NCBI GenBank assembly: GCA_959347315.1
Contig: OY365817.1
Coordinates: forward strand, 1,363,357-1,427,356
Origin: Bimastos eiseni
Lineage: Eukaryota; Annelida; Clitellata; Crassiclitellata; Lumbricidae
Length of the DNA: 64,000 nt
Reading direction: 5' to 3'
Shown: positions 26,001 through 30,835 of the stretch, piece by piece
Layout: each line of letters opens with the position of its first letter
How positions within the stretch are numbered: the first letter of the stretch is position 1
Notes under the pieces: model-generated
What the model was told of the DNA's origin: nothing
Seen by the model: only the letters and a program-made list of their open reading frames with translations
Databases searched by the model: none
Program-made: the position numbers and the translations under genes

Positions 26001-29000
26001 CGAAACTTTCCAGCTAACGGAGCACACGCTTTTAATTCCAGGTGACAATGGAGCACAGGGTATCAATGGAAACATCGGTACTCCCGGAGCAACGGGATAT
26101 ACCGGAAGAAGCGGAGCGACAGGTTTACCTGGGAACAACGGACAGCAAGGTCCTCAGGGAACGCCGGGTCAGTACGGAGCATCTGGAAGCCAGGGACCTG
26201 TTGGTGACGTTGGATACACTGGATCTCGCGGAGCAACCGGATTCACTGGAGCTACAGGTTGGACTAAGCTAGATACATGCAGCTGTGTTTGTGTATGTAT
26301 GTATTGTATGTATTGTATGTATGTATGTATTGTATGTATGTATGTATTGTATGTATGTATTGTATGTATGTATTGTATGTATGTATTGTATGTATGTATT
26401 GTATGTATGTATTGTATGTATGTATTGTATGTATGTATGTATTGTATGTATTGTATGTATGTATGTATTGTATGTATTGTATGTATGTATGTATTGTATG
26501 TATGTATTGTATGTATGTATTGTATGTATGTATTGTATGTATGTATTGTATGTATGTATGTATTTTATGTATGTATGTATTGTATGTATGTATGTATTGT
26601 ATGTATATATGTGTTTATGCATGTATTTGTGAAAAAATAGTATCATTTAATCTTTTCATATAATGATATACCATATAAATATATCATATACCTTTTCATA
26701 TACTAGTTATGTTAAACAATTTACTTACCTCATCATATCTTACCTTACCTTACTCTACCTCACATGTAAACTTAATACTTTATTTATCTATCTTTCCTTC
26801 CATCACCTTAATTAATCTTTCCTTAGTCTATCATAGGTTACCTCATGCATGTAACCACACGTTTTTATGTGTGTATGTTTGCTTGTATATGTCCATGTAT
26901 GTATGTATGTATGTATGTATGTATGTATGTATGTATGCAGGTATGTATGTATGTATGTATGTATGTATGTATGTGTGTATGTATGTTTGTATGTATGTAT
27001 GTATGCAGGTATGTATGTATGTATGTATGGTTTTTTTAGGCGTTACTGGTGCTACTGGACTGGCTGGCATGCCAGGGAATCTGGGTTACACAGGCGCCAC
27101 AGGGTTTACAGGGGCCACCGGTCGCCAGGGTCAGTTTGGATCAACCGGAATGACTGGACAGCCAGGGCCCAATGGACAGAGGGGAGATTATGGAAGTACT
27201 GGATTTACTGGATACACTGGAGTGACTGGAGGCACTGGTCAAGTAGGTCAGTACATCCTTAAGGAAATCATTGACTACTAGTAGGCATCGAGTACCTTTC
27301 AGAGACATTGTGTTCTTTCTTCATTCCTTTTATACGTAGGCTTTGCACGCATGACACATTAGACGAGCGGCTCTCAACCGTTTTAGTCCTACCCCAACTA
27401 TGAAATTGGTAGGGTTACTGCTTTTATCACCAATCATAGTACAAGAAATAATTAAGATTCATTTGAGTCGCTATAGTGTCATTGTCAGTTTAGTAATCAT
27501 AATTACTAGATATAAGGTGTGGCACAGCGGTCGATTGGTTAGAGCGGTCAGCCCGTAACGTTCAGTGTGTGCTGAGCGCGCGGGTTCGAGCCTCGTCGGG
27601 GCGTCACTGTGTAGGGACCTTGAGCAAGTCCTTCGTGCACCATAATTGCTTTGCAGTACAACTGCAATTGCGCCGTCGAGGCGTGTGTATGCACTTCTGA
27701 GCAAAAGATGTTGGAAGAAGGGCGGTATCAAATTTCGGAAATAATAATTATAATAATAATATTAATAATAATAATAAAAAGAAACAACTGTTTTCTTTAA
27801 TTCCTGAATGTTCCAGTTGACCCCTGGCATATTGCTAGACGACCCTCGTGGGGGTCACGACCCACAGGTTGAGAACTGCTGCGTTAGAGTATGATGGTTA
27901 TGAAGATGATGATTATGAGGATGATAATGATTATAATGATGATGATGACAGTGATGAGAATAATGATTATGAGGATGAATATGATGGAGATAATAATAAT
28001 AGGAGCGACACCAAGTTAATTCTTACAAGTCTTATTGAGCGTTACAGAATTGTTGACTTCAGGACTTGATGACACGTCTGAGCTATATGTATAATAATGA
28101 GTTAGTAATTAATTAAATAATTAATATCTAATTAATTAATTTGATTTTGAGTGGTGCTATAGAAATATTCCATTGCATTGCATTAAGCAACAGGCTTGCT
28201 TATAAAGTGATGAGTCTTGATGTCAGCTTTTCAACTGCCGGAGCTATATAAATGTATGTATGTATCAGGACACTTTATATAGCACCATTTAAGTACTTCA
28301 TGCTAGTGTTACTGTGTTTGCATCTCGTCACGCATCATTACGTTATATTAAATTTCGTTGCAATGGTGTGTTTTGTTTTTTAGGTTGGACTGGCTACACT
28401 GGTAATTCGGGACTGCGTGGTGCTCAGGGTGCGACCGGTTTTACGGGTCAGAGTGGAGCCACTGGGTCCACTGGGCAAGCAGGGGCTGCAGGATCAGGAT
28501 TTGCTGGTCAGTTTTTATTGTTATTTAATTAACAGGCAGATGATTTTACATGGTGTGGCTTCATTATAGGATAAATATATCAGCGCCTTAACCCTTATTG
28601 ACTTTTCCTCCTACCCAGCCTTCAGTTGCTATCCGGCATTTTACAAATTTCCATGCTTTCGACTTTTTAATTTGTACACGTCGTGCGCTTGCAGACGTCT
28701 GATTAAAGAATATACTTACTTACTTACTTACTATGTGTTAGTTATTCATGACAACAATCCAAAGATGAAACATAATTGGTGCTGAGCTATTGTCAGCGAA
28801 AGACTTGATCAAGGTCCTCAATGTAATAAGGGAGGTTTAAATTGGTTCATAAGACGTTTAGTTTAGTCTGTGTTAAAGCCTCTGCGAATAGACCTGGAAC
28901 ATGCTTAATTGTCCAATTATAATCCTGGCTTACTCTTAAAAGATGTGATCGTGTCCACTGAAACAGTAATATGATCCAAACCATTCCACAAGTCTACAAC

Positions 29001-30488
29001 TCTTCCACTGAAGAATTGCTGCCATAATGTTCCTTAGATTGGCTTCTGAATTTATATGCCAGAGTTGCTTTGTTTGGTGCTCATACAGAGTTACGTTGTC
29101 GAGGACGAAGGCTATATAATGTAATGTAACAATCAGTTGTAATGTAACAATCAGATGTAATATAATAATTAGGTGTAATGTACTAATCAGGTGTAATGTA
29201 ACAATCAGTTGTTATGTAGTAATCAGGTATCATGTAACAATCAGATGTAATGTAACAATCACATGTAATGTAGTAATCAGGTGTAATGTAGTAATATAGG
29301 AGGAGTAATAATCAGGAGTAATGTAACAATCGGATATAATGTAACAAGGAGATGTAATGTAACATTCAGATGTAATGTAACAATCCGAAGTAATGTGGTA
29401 ATCAGGTGTAATGCAGTAATCAGGAGCAATGTAACAATCAGATGTAATTTAACAATCAGATGTAATGTAGTAATTAGGTGTAATGTAGTAATCAGGAGTA
29501 ATGTAACAATCAGATGTAATGTAACAATCAGATGTAATGTGCTATACAAGTATACTTGTATAGCACATCTTCAGAGTCTCTCAGAGGCGCTTTCATGCAG
29601 CTCTCAGTCAGATCGGAAAGGTGTCTTTAATATTCTGTAATATCTATGTTTAATATTTTATGTCTTTAATATAAAATGCAATGCCATCAGCTATTAGTGG
29701 AGCTGAGCACATGTCAATTGCCATAGCGATGGACTTGCTTGATTAATGATAAGAGGATACACTTTAAATACTCTGTCTAGTCAGACTTCCACTTGAAACT
29801 AGAACTTTACAGCCAAAAATAACGCAGGAAGTATTTCAGCTCATCTTCATGCTTGTGAATAACCTGAGTGTCTCTTTAAAAGTTTGATGATTAAAATGTA
29901 CCCGTTTAGATCTTTTAGCTAAGCTCTTACGTTACGTTACACAGGTCTAAGCAATGAGCATGCTACTAGAGGGATGATGAGTCTTGATGTCGACTTTTCA
30001 ATTTAATTCCAATGGCCGATTAGCCCGCTATATTCTTCTAGTTATAAAGTGGTTACAGATGTTGTGGCCTAGAGTGAATGATTTAATATGAATATACCAA
30101 TGTATGTTTCTGTTTAGCGATGAGCGACAACTTGGACAGCGCCAACCAAGAGGCGGCAGAACACATGCTCATCCTCAAGTCGGCACTTTCCAACCTCGAC
30201 GCCATCATGATTGGACTTATCATATGGTCGGTTGCCTTGACGCTGGCCATTACTGTCATGATAACGGTCATCGTCCGTCGGATGTGGATGATACACACGC
30301 TGTCCAAGGAGATCGCGGCTCGGTCAGCGCCGACCGAGGCGTCCGAAGTCAAAGAAAAGGTTGTCATAAACGTTGACGGTTCGCAGCTTTCGAGGCGCTT
30401 CTCGTCGCGGAGCTTAAAGACAGCGGTGCAGGCACCGGTGGATTCTGCTGGCGTGTACTTCCCAGACCAAGGGACTTCGACATCTTAG
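1470..30488 (+). CDS. Giant transmembrane collagen, 3' part of gene (22 exons, 5' end outside window)
   Basis: Twenty-two exons join in one frame: 21 carry only Gly-X-Y repeats and the last carries a membrane anchor. Coding length in the window is 12,299 nt, about 4,099 residues, of which 3,976 are triple-helical. Each collagen exon starts after an AG acceptor with the last two bases of a Gly codon and ends with a single G before the donor, so all introns are phase 1. Exon lengths are multiples of 9 except two that carry a one-residue deletion. By family knowledge such repeats form a three-chain helix, secreted or on the cell surface. The helix has no Cys that I can find, few Lys, and about 54 RGD tripeptides by my count, possible integrin sites. 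The final exon adds a hydrophobic helix followed by RR and a 70-residue tail, predicted to lie in the cytoplasm. Vertebrate fibrillar helices are about 1,014 residues, so this is roughly four times longer. The N-terminus, signal peptide and any N-terminal domains are not in the window. Exon joining is inferred from splice sites and phase, not from a transcript. Confidence 0.92.
2010..2503 (+). other. Collagen intron A-B, nothing recognised
   Basis: AT-rich sequence with good splice sites and no repeat or coding signal that I see. Confidence 0.7.
2504..3394 (+). CDS. Collagen exon B, 99 triplets, GC donor
   Basis: Acceptor atttcag ends at 2503. The exon encodes 99 triplets rich in Ser, Gln and Pro with five RGD motifs. 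The only donor that keeps the gene's phase is G|GCAAGT at 3395, a GC-AG intron with otherwise ideal consensus. The GT a few bases later would break the phase. Confidence 0.9.
3395..4040 (+). other. Collagen intron B-C, GC-AG type
   Basis: Begins gcaagt and ends ttttcag. No other feature seen inside. Confidence 0.75.
4041..4445 (+). CDS. Collagen exon C, 45 triplets, one Gly-to-Ala change
   Basis: Acceptor cggttttcag ends at 4040, donor gtaaaa at 4446. At 4148-4150 the codon is GCG (Ala) where Gly is expected, giving [10 protein letters not shown] single G-to-C change explains it. Two RGD motifs. Confidence 0.9.
4446..5024 (+). other. Collagen intron C-D, nothing recognised
   Basis: Unique-looking AT-rich sequence; short frames inside have no recognisable content. 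Confidence 0.65.
5025..5150 (+). CDS. Collagen exon D, 14 triplets
   Basis: A short exon between acceptor ttttcccag (ends 5024) and donor gtcagt (5151). It encodes 14 perfect triplets with one RGD (PRGDAG). Its 126 bp are a multiple of 9 but not of the 54-bp unit of vertebrate fibrillar collagen genes. Confidence 0.88.
5661..5704. repeat. CATT/CATA/CACA microsatellite
   Basis: A compound simple repeat in collagen intron D-E. The rest of that intron (5151-5898) shows no gene; 5485-5545 resembles the dispersed family described at 25640. Confidence 0.85.
5899..6240 (+). CDS. Collagen exon E, 38 triplets
   Basis: Acceptor ccttccag ends at 5898, donor gtatgt at 6241. Encodes 38 perfect triplets and four RGD motifs within 114 residues. 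Confidence 0.9.
6462..6785 (+). mobile_element. Possible hAT-like MITE
   Basis: The left text cagtgctgtccaaagcgtgg, followed by caagtggccca, is answered on the right by tggcccattgtgtgaaatag and tttggacccc. The pattern resembles hAT ends but the terminal bases do not pair well. Confidence 0.4.
6917..7501 (+). CDS. Collagen exon F, 65 triplets
   Basis: Acceptor atattttag ends at 6916, donor gtgagt at 7502. Encodes 65 perfect triplets with four RGD motifs and many GxPG units. Confidence 0.9.
7600..7745 (+). repeat. Dispersed repeat family copy
   Basis: It contains tttgctgtgcactg, taataggccagtgctcagag and gcgctatataaat, paralleling 25690-25815. Confidence 0.55.
7911..8513 (+). CDS. Collagen exon G, 67 triplets
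   Basis: Acceptor gtttttag ends at 7910, donor gttagt at 8514. Encodes 67 perfect triplets with four RGD motifs. Confidence 0.9.
8640..8965 (-). mobile_element. LINE 3' end fragment, minus strand
   Basis: On the minus strand [20 protein letters not shown] resembles the [18 protein letters not shown] of the fragment at 16725. Both are pieces of one repeat family in opposite orientations. Confidence 0.6.
9153..9212. repeat. TACA microsatellite
   Basis: (ATAC)n broken by cacaca, in collagen intron G-H. Confidence 0.9.
9264..9722 (+). CDS. Collagen exon H, 51 triplets
   Basis: Acceptor ttgcaatag ends at 9263, donor gtcagg at 9723. Encodes 51 perfect triplets with three RGD motifs. Same length as exon K. 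Confidence 0.9.
10107..10153. repeat. Hairpin, 19-bp arms, 9-base loop
   Basis: The arms cttggctagtgtagcagat (10107-10125) and atctgctacactaaccaag (10135-10153) pair with one mismatch around the loop atcttggac. It lies in the collagen H-I intron. Confidence 0.75.
10168..10245. repeat. Tandem 18-bp repeats (ttgaggggttatcta)
   Basis: About four imperfect copies of gttgaggggttatctattg follow just after the hairpin at 10107. Confidence 0.7.
10533..11846 (+). CDS. Collagen exon I, 146 triplets
   Basis: An unusually long collagen exon of 1,314 bp between acceptor ttgatgcag (ends 10532) and donor gtgggt (11847). Encodes 146 triplets with no break that I see and four RGD motifs near its 5' half. 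Confidence 0.91.
11847..12917 (+). other. Collagen intron I-J with decayed repeat
   Basis: 11910-12020 is purine-rich (ggatgggtggggcaggg). 12290-12790 resembles antisense LINE 3' sequence (gtcattccacacagaaggcc, caattgagggaggattagtg), ending near a gctatataaat tail at 12802. Family not identified. Confidence 0.4.
12918..13511 (+). CDS. Collagen exon J, 66 triplets, one missing Gly
   Basis: Acceptor tttttgtag ends at 12917, donor gtgagt at 13512. At 13232-13234 a Ser codon (TCT) stands where Gly is expected, giving GTN-SVL-GER. This replaces one whole triplet without changing the frame. Confidence 0.9.
13512..14398 (+). other. Collagen intron J-K, nothing firm
   Basis: Contains catccatcc-type low complexity and an atatatctagaaatatatc palindromic stretch near 14120. 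No coding signal. Confidence 0.5.
14399..14857 (+). CDS. Collagen exon K, 51 triplets
   Basis: Acceptor ttgattttag ends at 14398, donor gttagt at 14858. Encodes 51 perfect triplets with two RGD motifs. Confidence 0.9.
15032..15062. repeat. Small palindrome of attacattacatt
   Basis: 13-bp perfect arms (15032-15044, 15050-15062) flank a 5-base loop. The arm sequence is the same as the attacattacatt tail seen on LINE 3' ends here, so it may be two tails head to head. Confidence 0.6.
15425..16198 (+). CDS. Collagen exon L, 86 triplets
   Basis: Acceptor ctttttcag ends at 15424, donor gtaggc at 16199. Encodes 86 perfect triplets and six RGD motifs, equal to exon R for the highest count. Confidence 0.9.
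16367..16558. repeat. Perfect 40-bp inverted repeat, 112-bp spacer
   Basis: Bases 16367-16406 (starting acgtgtgtaagtatgtcgtc) and 16519-16558 are exact reverse complements. They could be the ends of a small foldback element or form a stable hairpin in the collagen pre-mRNA intron L-M. Confidence 0.85.
16725..17075 (+). mobile_element. LINE 3' end fragment
   Basis: The frame from 16726 reads [20 protein letters not shown] and [20 protein letters not shown], then [14 protein letters not shown] coding near 17035. This is another CR1/L2-like ORF2 end, related to the fragment at 8640-8960. Confidence 0.68.
17116..17565 (+). CDS. Collagen exon M, 50 triplets
   Basis: Acceptor ttgccttag ends at 17115, donor gtagtc at 17566. 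Encodes 50 perfect triplets with two RGD motifs and frequent GATG units. Confidence 0.9.
17566..18389 (+). other. Collagen intron M-N, AT-rich
   Basis: 18115-18350 is rich in tatatacatacat and tgcatatatatgcaattatgc palindromes. 17985-18030 is an inverted copy of sequence at 28665-28710. Confidence 0.5.
18390..19100 (+). CDS. Collagen exon N, 79 triplets
   Basis: Acceptor ctgttgtag ends at 18389; the exon ends at 19100 before gtttga, a weak donor. Encodes 79 triplets. From here the X positions become richer in Ile, Leu and Val and RGD motifs are fewer (two). Confidence 0.89.
19295..19460. repeat. 30-bp tandem repeat
   Basis: About five imperfect copies of a unit like cctgattacttaagtcaaaa followed by gtataaatga, in collagen intron N-O. 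Confidence 0.8.
19630..19760. repeat. 44-bp tandem repeat
   Basis: Two to three copies of ttcatccaaaacctatgtgg followed by tgctaatgttcatggaaaca. Open frames over it are repeat artefacts. Confidence 0.75.
19912..20523 (+). CDS. Collagen exon O, 68 triplets, no RGD
   Basis: Acceptor gctttcttcag ends at 19911, donor gtgtct at 20524. Encodes 68 perfect triplets. Unlike all upstream exons it holds no RGD motif. Confidence 0.9.
20652..20700 (-). repeat. Dispersed repeat end
   Basis: catttatatagtgacccttcaagatatctactcag in pieces matches the end of the 25640 family. It is in the collagen O-P intron, which otherwise shows nothing. Confidence 0.5.
20981..21583 (+). CDS. Collagen exon P, 67 triplets, no RGD
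   Basis: Acceptor ttgattctcag ends at 20980, donor gtatga at 21584. Encodes 67 perfect triplets, with GPPGPPG stretches expected to raise local helix stability, and no RGD. Confidence 0.9.
21655..21845. repeat. GT-rich minisatellite (about 24 bp)
   Basis: Imperfect copies of gggtacttgtgtaaatttga and variants, in collagen intron P-Q. The remainder of that intron (21846-22268) shows nothing recognisable. Confidence 0.75.
22269..22805 (+). CDS. Collagen exon Q, 59 triplets plus one short break
   Basis: Acceptor aaattccag ends at 22268, donor gtcagt at 22806. The length (537 bp) is not a multiple of 9 because GGA ACG at 22736-22741 is followed directly by the next GGA, giving GVP-GT-GPA. This is a classic one-residue-short interruption of the triple helix. 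Confidence 0.9.
23365..23630. repeat. Three copies of a ccaggcttgggactggcac repeat
   Basis: The motif occurs at about 23388, 23500 and 23597, each followed by an agagta or agtagtag run. Another copy lies at 47042 and an inverted one at 55995-56025, so this is a dispersed family. The first 550 bases of this intron hold only aataat and no gene. Confidence 0.7.
23698..25074 (+). CDS. Collagen exon R, 153 triplets (longest)
   Basis: Acceptor ctgtttttag ends at 23697, donor gtacag at 25075. This is the longest exon of the gene (1,377 bp): 153 triplets with no break seen, six RGD motifs, runs of [10 protein letters not shown] and many GPIGP units. Confidence 0.92.
25230..25560 (+). mobile_element. 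LINE 3' end fragment
   Basis: Frames here contain [14 protein letters not shown] and [17 protein letters not shown], the usual AWNxLPxxL...LKTFLF end of CR1/L2 ORF2. They are followed by gagcggtgctatataaatg and an attacattacatt tail typical of these elements. Confidence 0.7.
25640..25820 (+). repeat. Dispersed repeat family (cgcttgtgcgtgggcccacc...gatatcttgaaggg)
   Basis: Related copies: 36150-36320 inverted, 7600-7745 same strand, and terminal parts at 14-60 and 20652-20700 inverted. The shared end reads tatatagcaccccttcaagatatctac on one strand in pieces. No coding capacity seen. Confidence 0.65.
26042..26257 (+). CDS. Collagen exon S, 24 triplets, aromatic-Thr type
   Basis: Acceptor tttaattccag ends at 26041, donor gttgga at 26258. 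The exon begins a change in composition: few Pro, and units such as GYTG and GFTG in which an aromatic residue is followed by Thr-Gly. No RGD. Confidence 0.88.
26290..26625. repeat. TATG/TATTG microsatellite
   Basis: More than 300 bp of tgtatgtattg units. Long open frames on both strands across it (Met-Tyr-Val-Cys or Ile-His-Thr repeats) are artefacts. Confidence 0.95.
26893..27028. repeat. TATG microsatellite next to exon T acceptor
   Basis: (TATG)n with two gcagg breaks at 26937 and 27004, ending 11 bases before the exon T acceptor. The gcagg breaks are possible cryptic acceptors. Confidence 0.93.
27040..27246 (+). CDS. Collagen exon T, 23 triplets, aromatic-Thr type
   Basis: Acceptor gtttttttag ends at 27039 and lies directly after a TATG microsatellite; donor gtcagt at 27247. 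Encodes 23 triplets with [17 protein letters not shown] units and one RGDY. Confidence 0.88.
27365..27881 (+). mobile_element. hAT-type MITE with a nested SINE
   Basis: The left end gagcggctctcaacc and the right end ggttgagaactgctg are inverted copies of the hAT end CAGNGGTTCTCAACC. The 8-bp flanks CATTAGAC and CGTTAGAG match at 6 of 8 positions. The inner right part has the ctcgtgggggtcacgaccca motif common in these elements. The SINE at 27517-27780 lies inside it, so the MITE is older. Confidence 0.75.
27517..27780 (+). mobile_element. tRNA-derived SINE, full length
   Basis: The head is tRNA-like, with an A box in ttggttagagcggtc (near 27537) and a B box GGTTCGAGCC at 27583-27592. The body includes cactgtgtagggaccttgag and gagcaaaagatgttggaaga, and the tail is ataataat. 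Two more copies lie at 48533 and 63755. Confidence 0.85.
27890..28000. repeat. GAT-rich low-complexity sequence
   Basis: gatgatgattatgaggatga repeats encode only Asp/Glu/Tyr runs. They lie just after the hAT MITE, in collagen intron T-U. Confidence 0.75.
28384..28506 (+). CDS. Collagen exon U, last triple-helical exon
   Basis: Acceptor gttttttag ends at 28383, donor gtcagt at 28507. Encodes 13 triplets plus one short break: GGA TCA at 28491-28496 is followed at once by GGA, giving GAA-GS-GFA. It contains GWTGYTG and GFTG units. Confidence 0.87.
28560..29100. repeat. Decayed repeats in collagen intron U-V
   Basis: Bases 28600-28735 include a piece (gcagacgtctgattaaagaatatacttact) that recurs inverted near 17985-18030. 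Bases 28870-29060 resemble LINE 3' untranslated sequence with a 'fails to form, fastened by accac' type text; only the repetition within this window is firm. Confidence 0.35.
29110..29545. repeat. 18-bp minisatellite (cagatgtaatgtaacaat)
   Basis: About 24 copies with variants (gtagtaatcaggtg). The 18-bp period gives six-residue repeats in all frames; these are not genes. It ends with cagatgtaatgtgctataca. Confidence 0.9.
30118..30488 (+). CDS. Terminal exon of the collagen: transmembrane anchor and tail
   Basis: Acceptor tttctgtttag ends at 30117. The first two bases (CG) complete a codon begun by the G of exon U, giving Ala-Met-Ser-Asp. Counting that Met as 1, residues 1-27 form an acidic, helix-prone juxtamembrane segment. 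Residues 28-52 are a strong hydrophobic helix ([20 protein letters not shown] is its core). Residues 53-122 start with RR and are basic and Ser-rich. The positive-inside rule puts this tail in the cytoplasm. The stop is TAG at 30486-30488. No Cys and no collagen C-propeptide (NC1/COLFI) are present. I know no named domain in the tail. The exon could in principle belong to another gene, but phase, strand and the poly(A) signal after it all fit. Confidence 0.82.
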
Positions 30489-30829
30489 AGACGCTGGTGC
30501 GTTGAGGAAATTCGTAAAGATCGTGAACTCTGCTCGGATCATGTCATGGGGATCGTGTTGAGAGACCGGAAATCCGATTTGGAGCTGTTTGGTGGATGTG
30601 TTCGGTTGAATTACGACAGCTTTAACCCCGTTCATTCGCCAACTGTTGGTCTTCATTCTGCCTTTCTGTTGATGTCCATAACTTGTTCTTCGTCCTTCCT
30701 GCTTTCAGGCGGAACGGCTTTGAAAGCAGTCTTGTCTTAAACATCTCATCTGCATATTGGCCTTCAGAGATACGTGCTTGCGACTCAAGTCGACTTTTGA
30801 GATTGCGGTTTAACTGCGAGCATTGTATA

Positions 30830-30835
30830 AATAAA
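30830..30835 (+). promoter_or_regulatory. Poly(A) signal AATAAA of the collagen gene
   Basis: AATAAA lies 342 bases after the stop codon, in a run reading gtataaataaattg. It is the first canonical signal downstream on this strand that I see. Confidence 0.6.

Noticed and set aside
26277..27070. Frames with Met-Tyr-Val-Cys or Tyr-Ile-His-Thr repeats
   Set aside because: They are translations of the TATG microsatellites and have no gene features.
27530..27600. A functional tRNA gene
   Set aside because: The tRNA-like head is followed by a SINE body and tail shared with two other copies, and the cloverleaf is not complete.
1470..28506. A bacterial or phage collagen-like protein
   Set aside because: There are more than 20 introns with standard splice sites, and the neighbours are animal genes.
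29110..29545. A CRISPR array
   Set aside because: The repeats are directly adjacent without unique spacers, and this is an animal genome.
29277..29640. Frames with six-residue repeats such as LITTLH on both strands
   Set aside because: They come from the 18-bp minisatellite.
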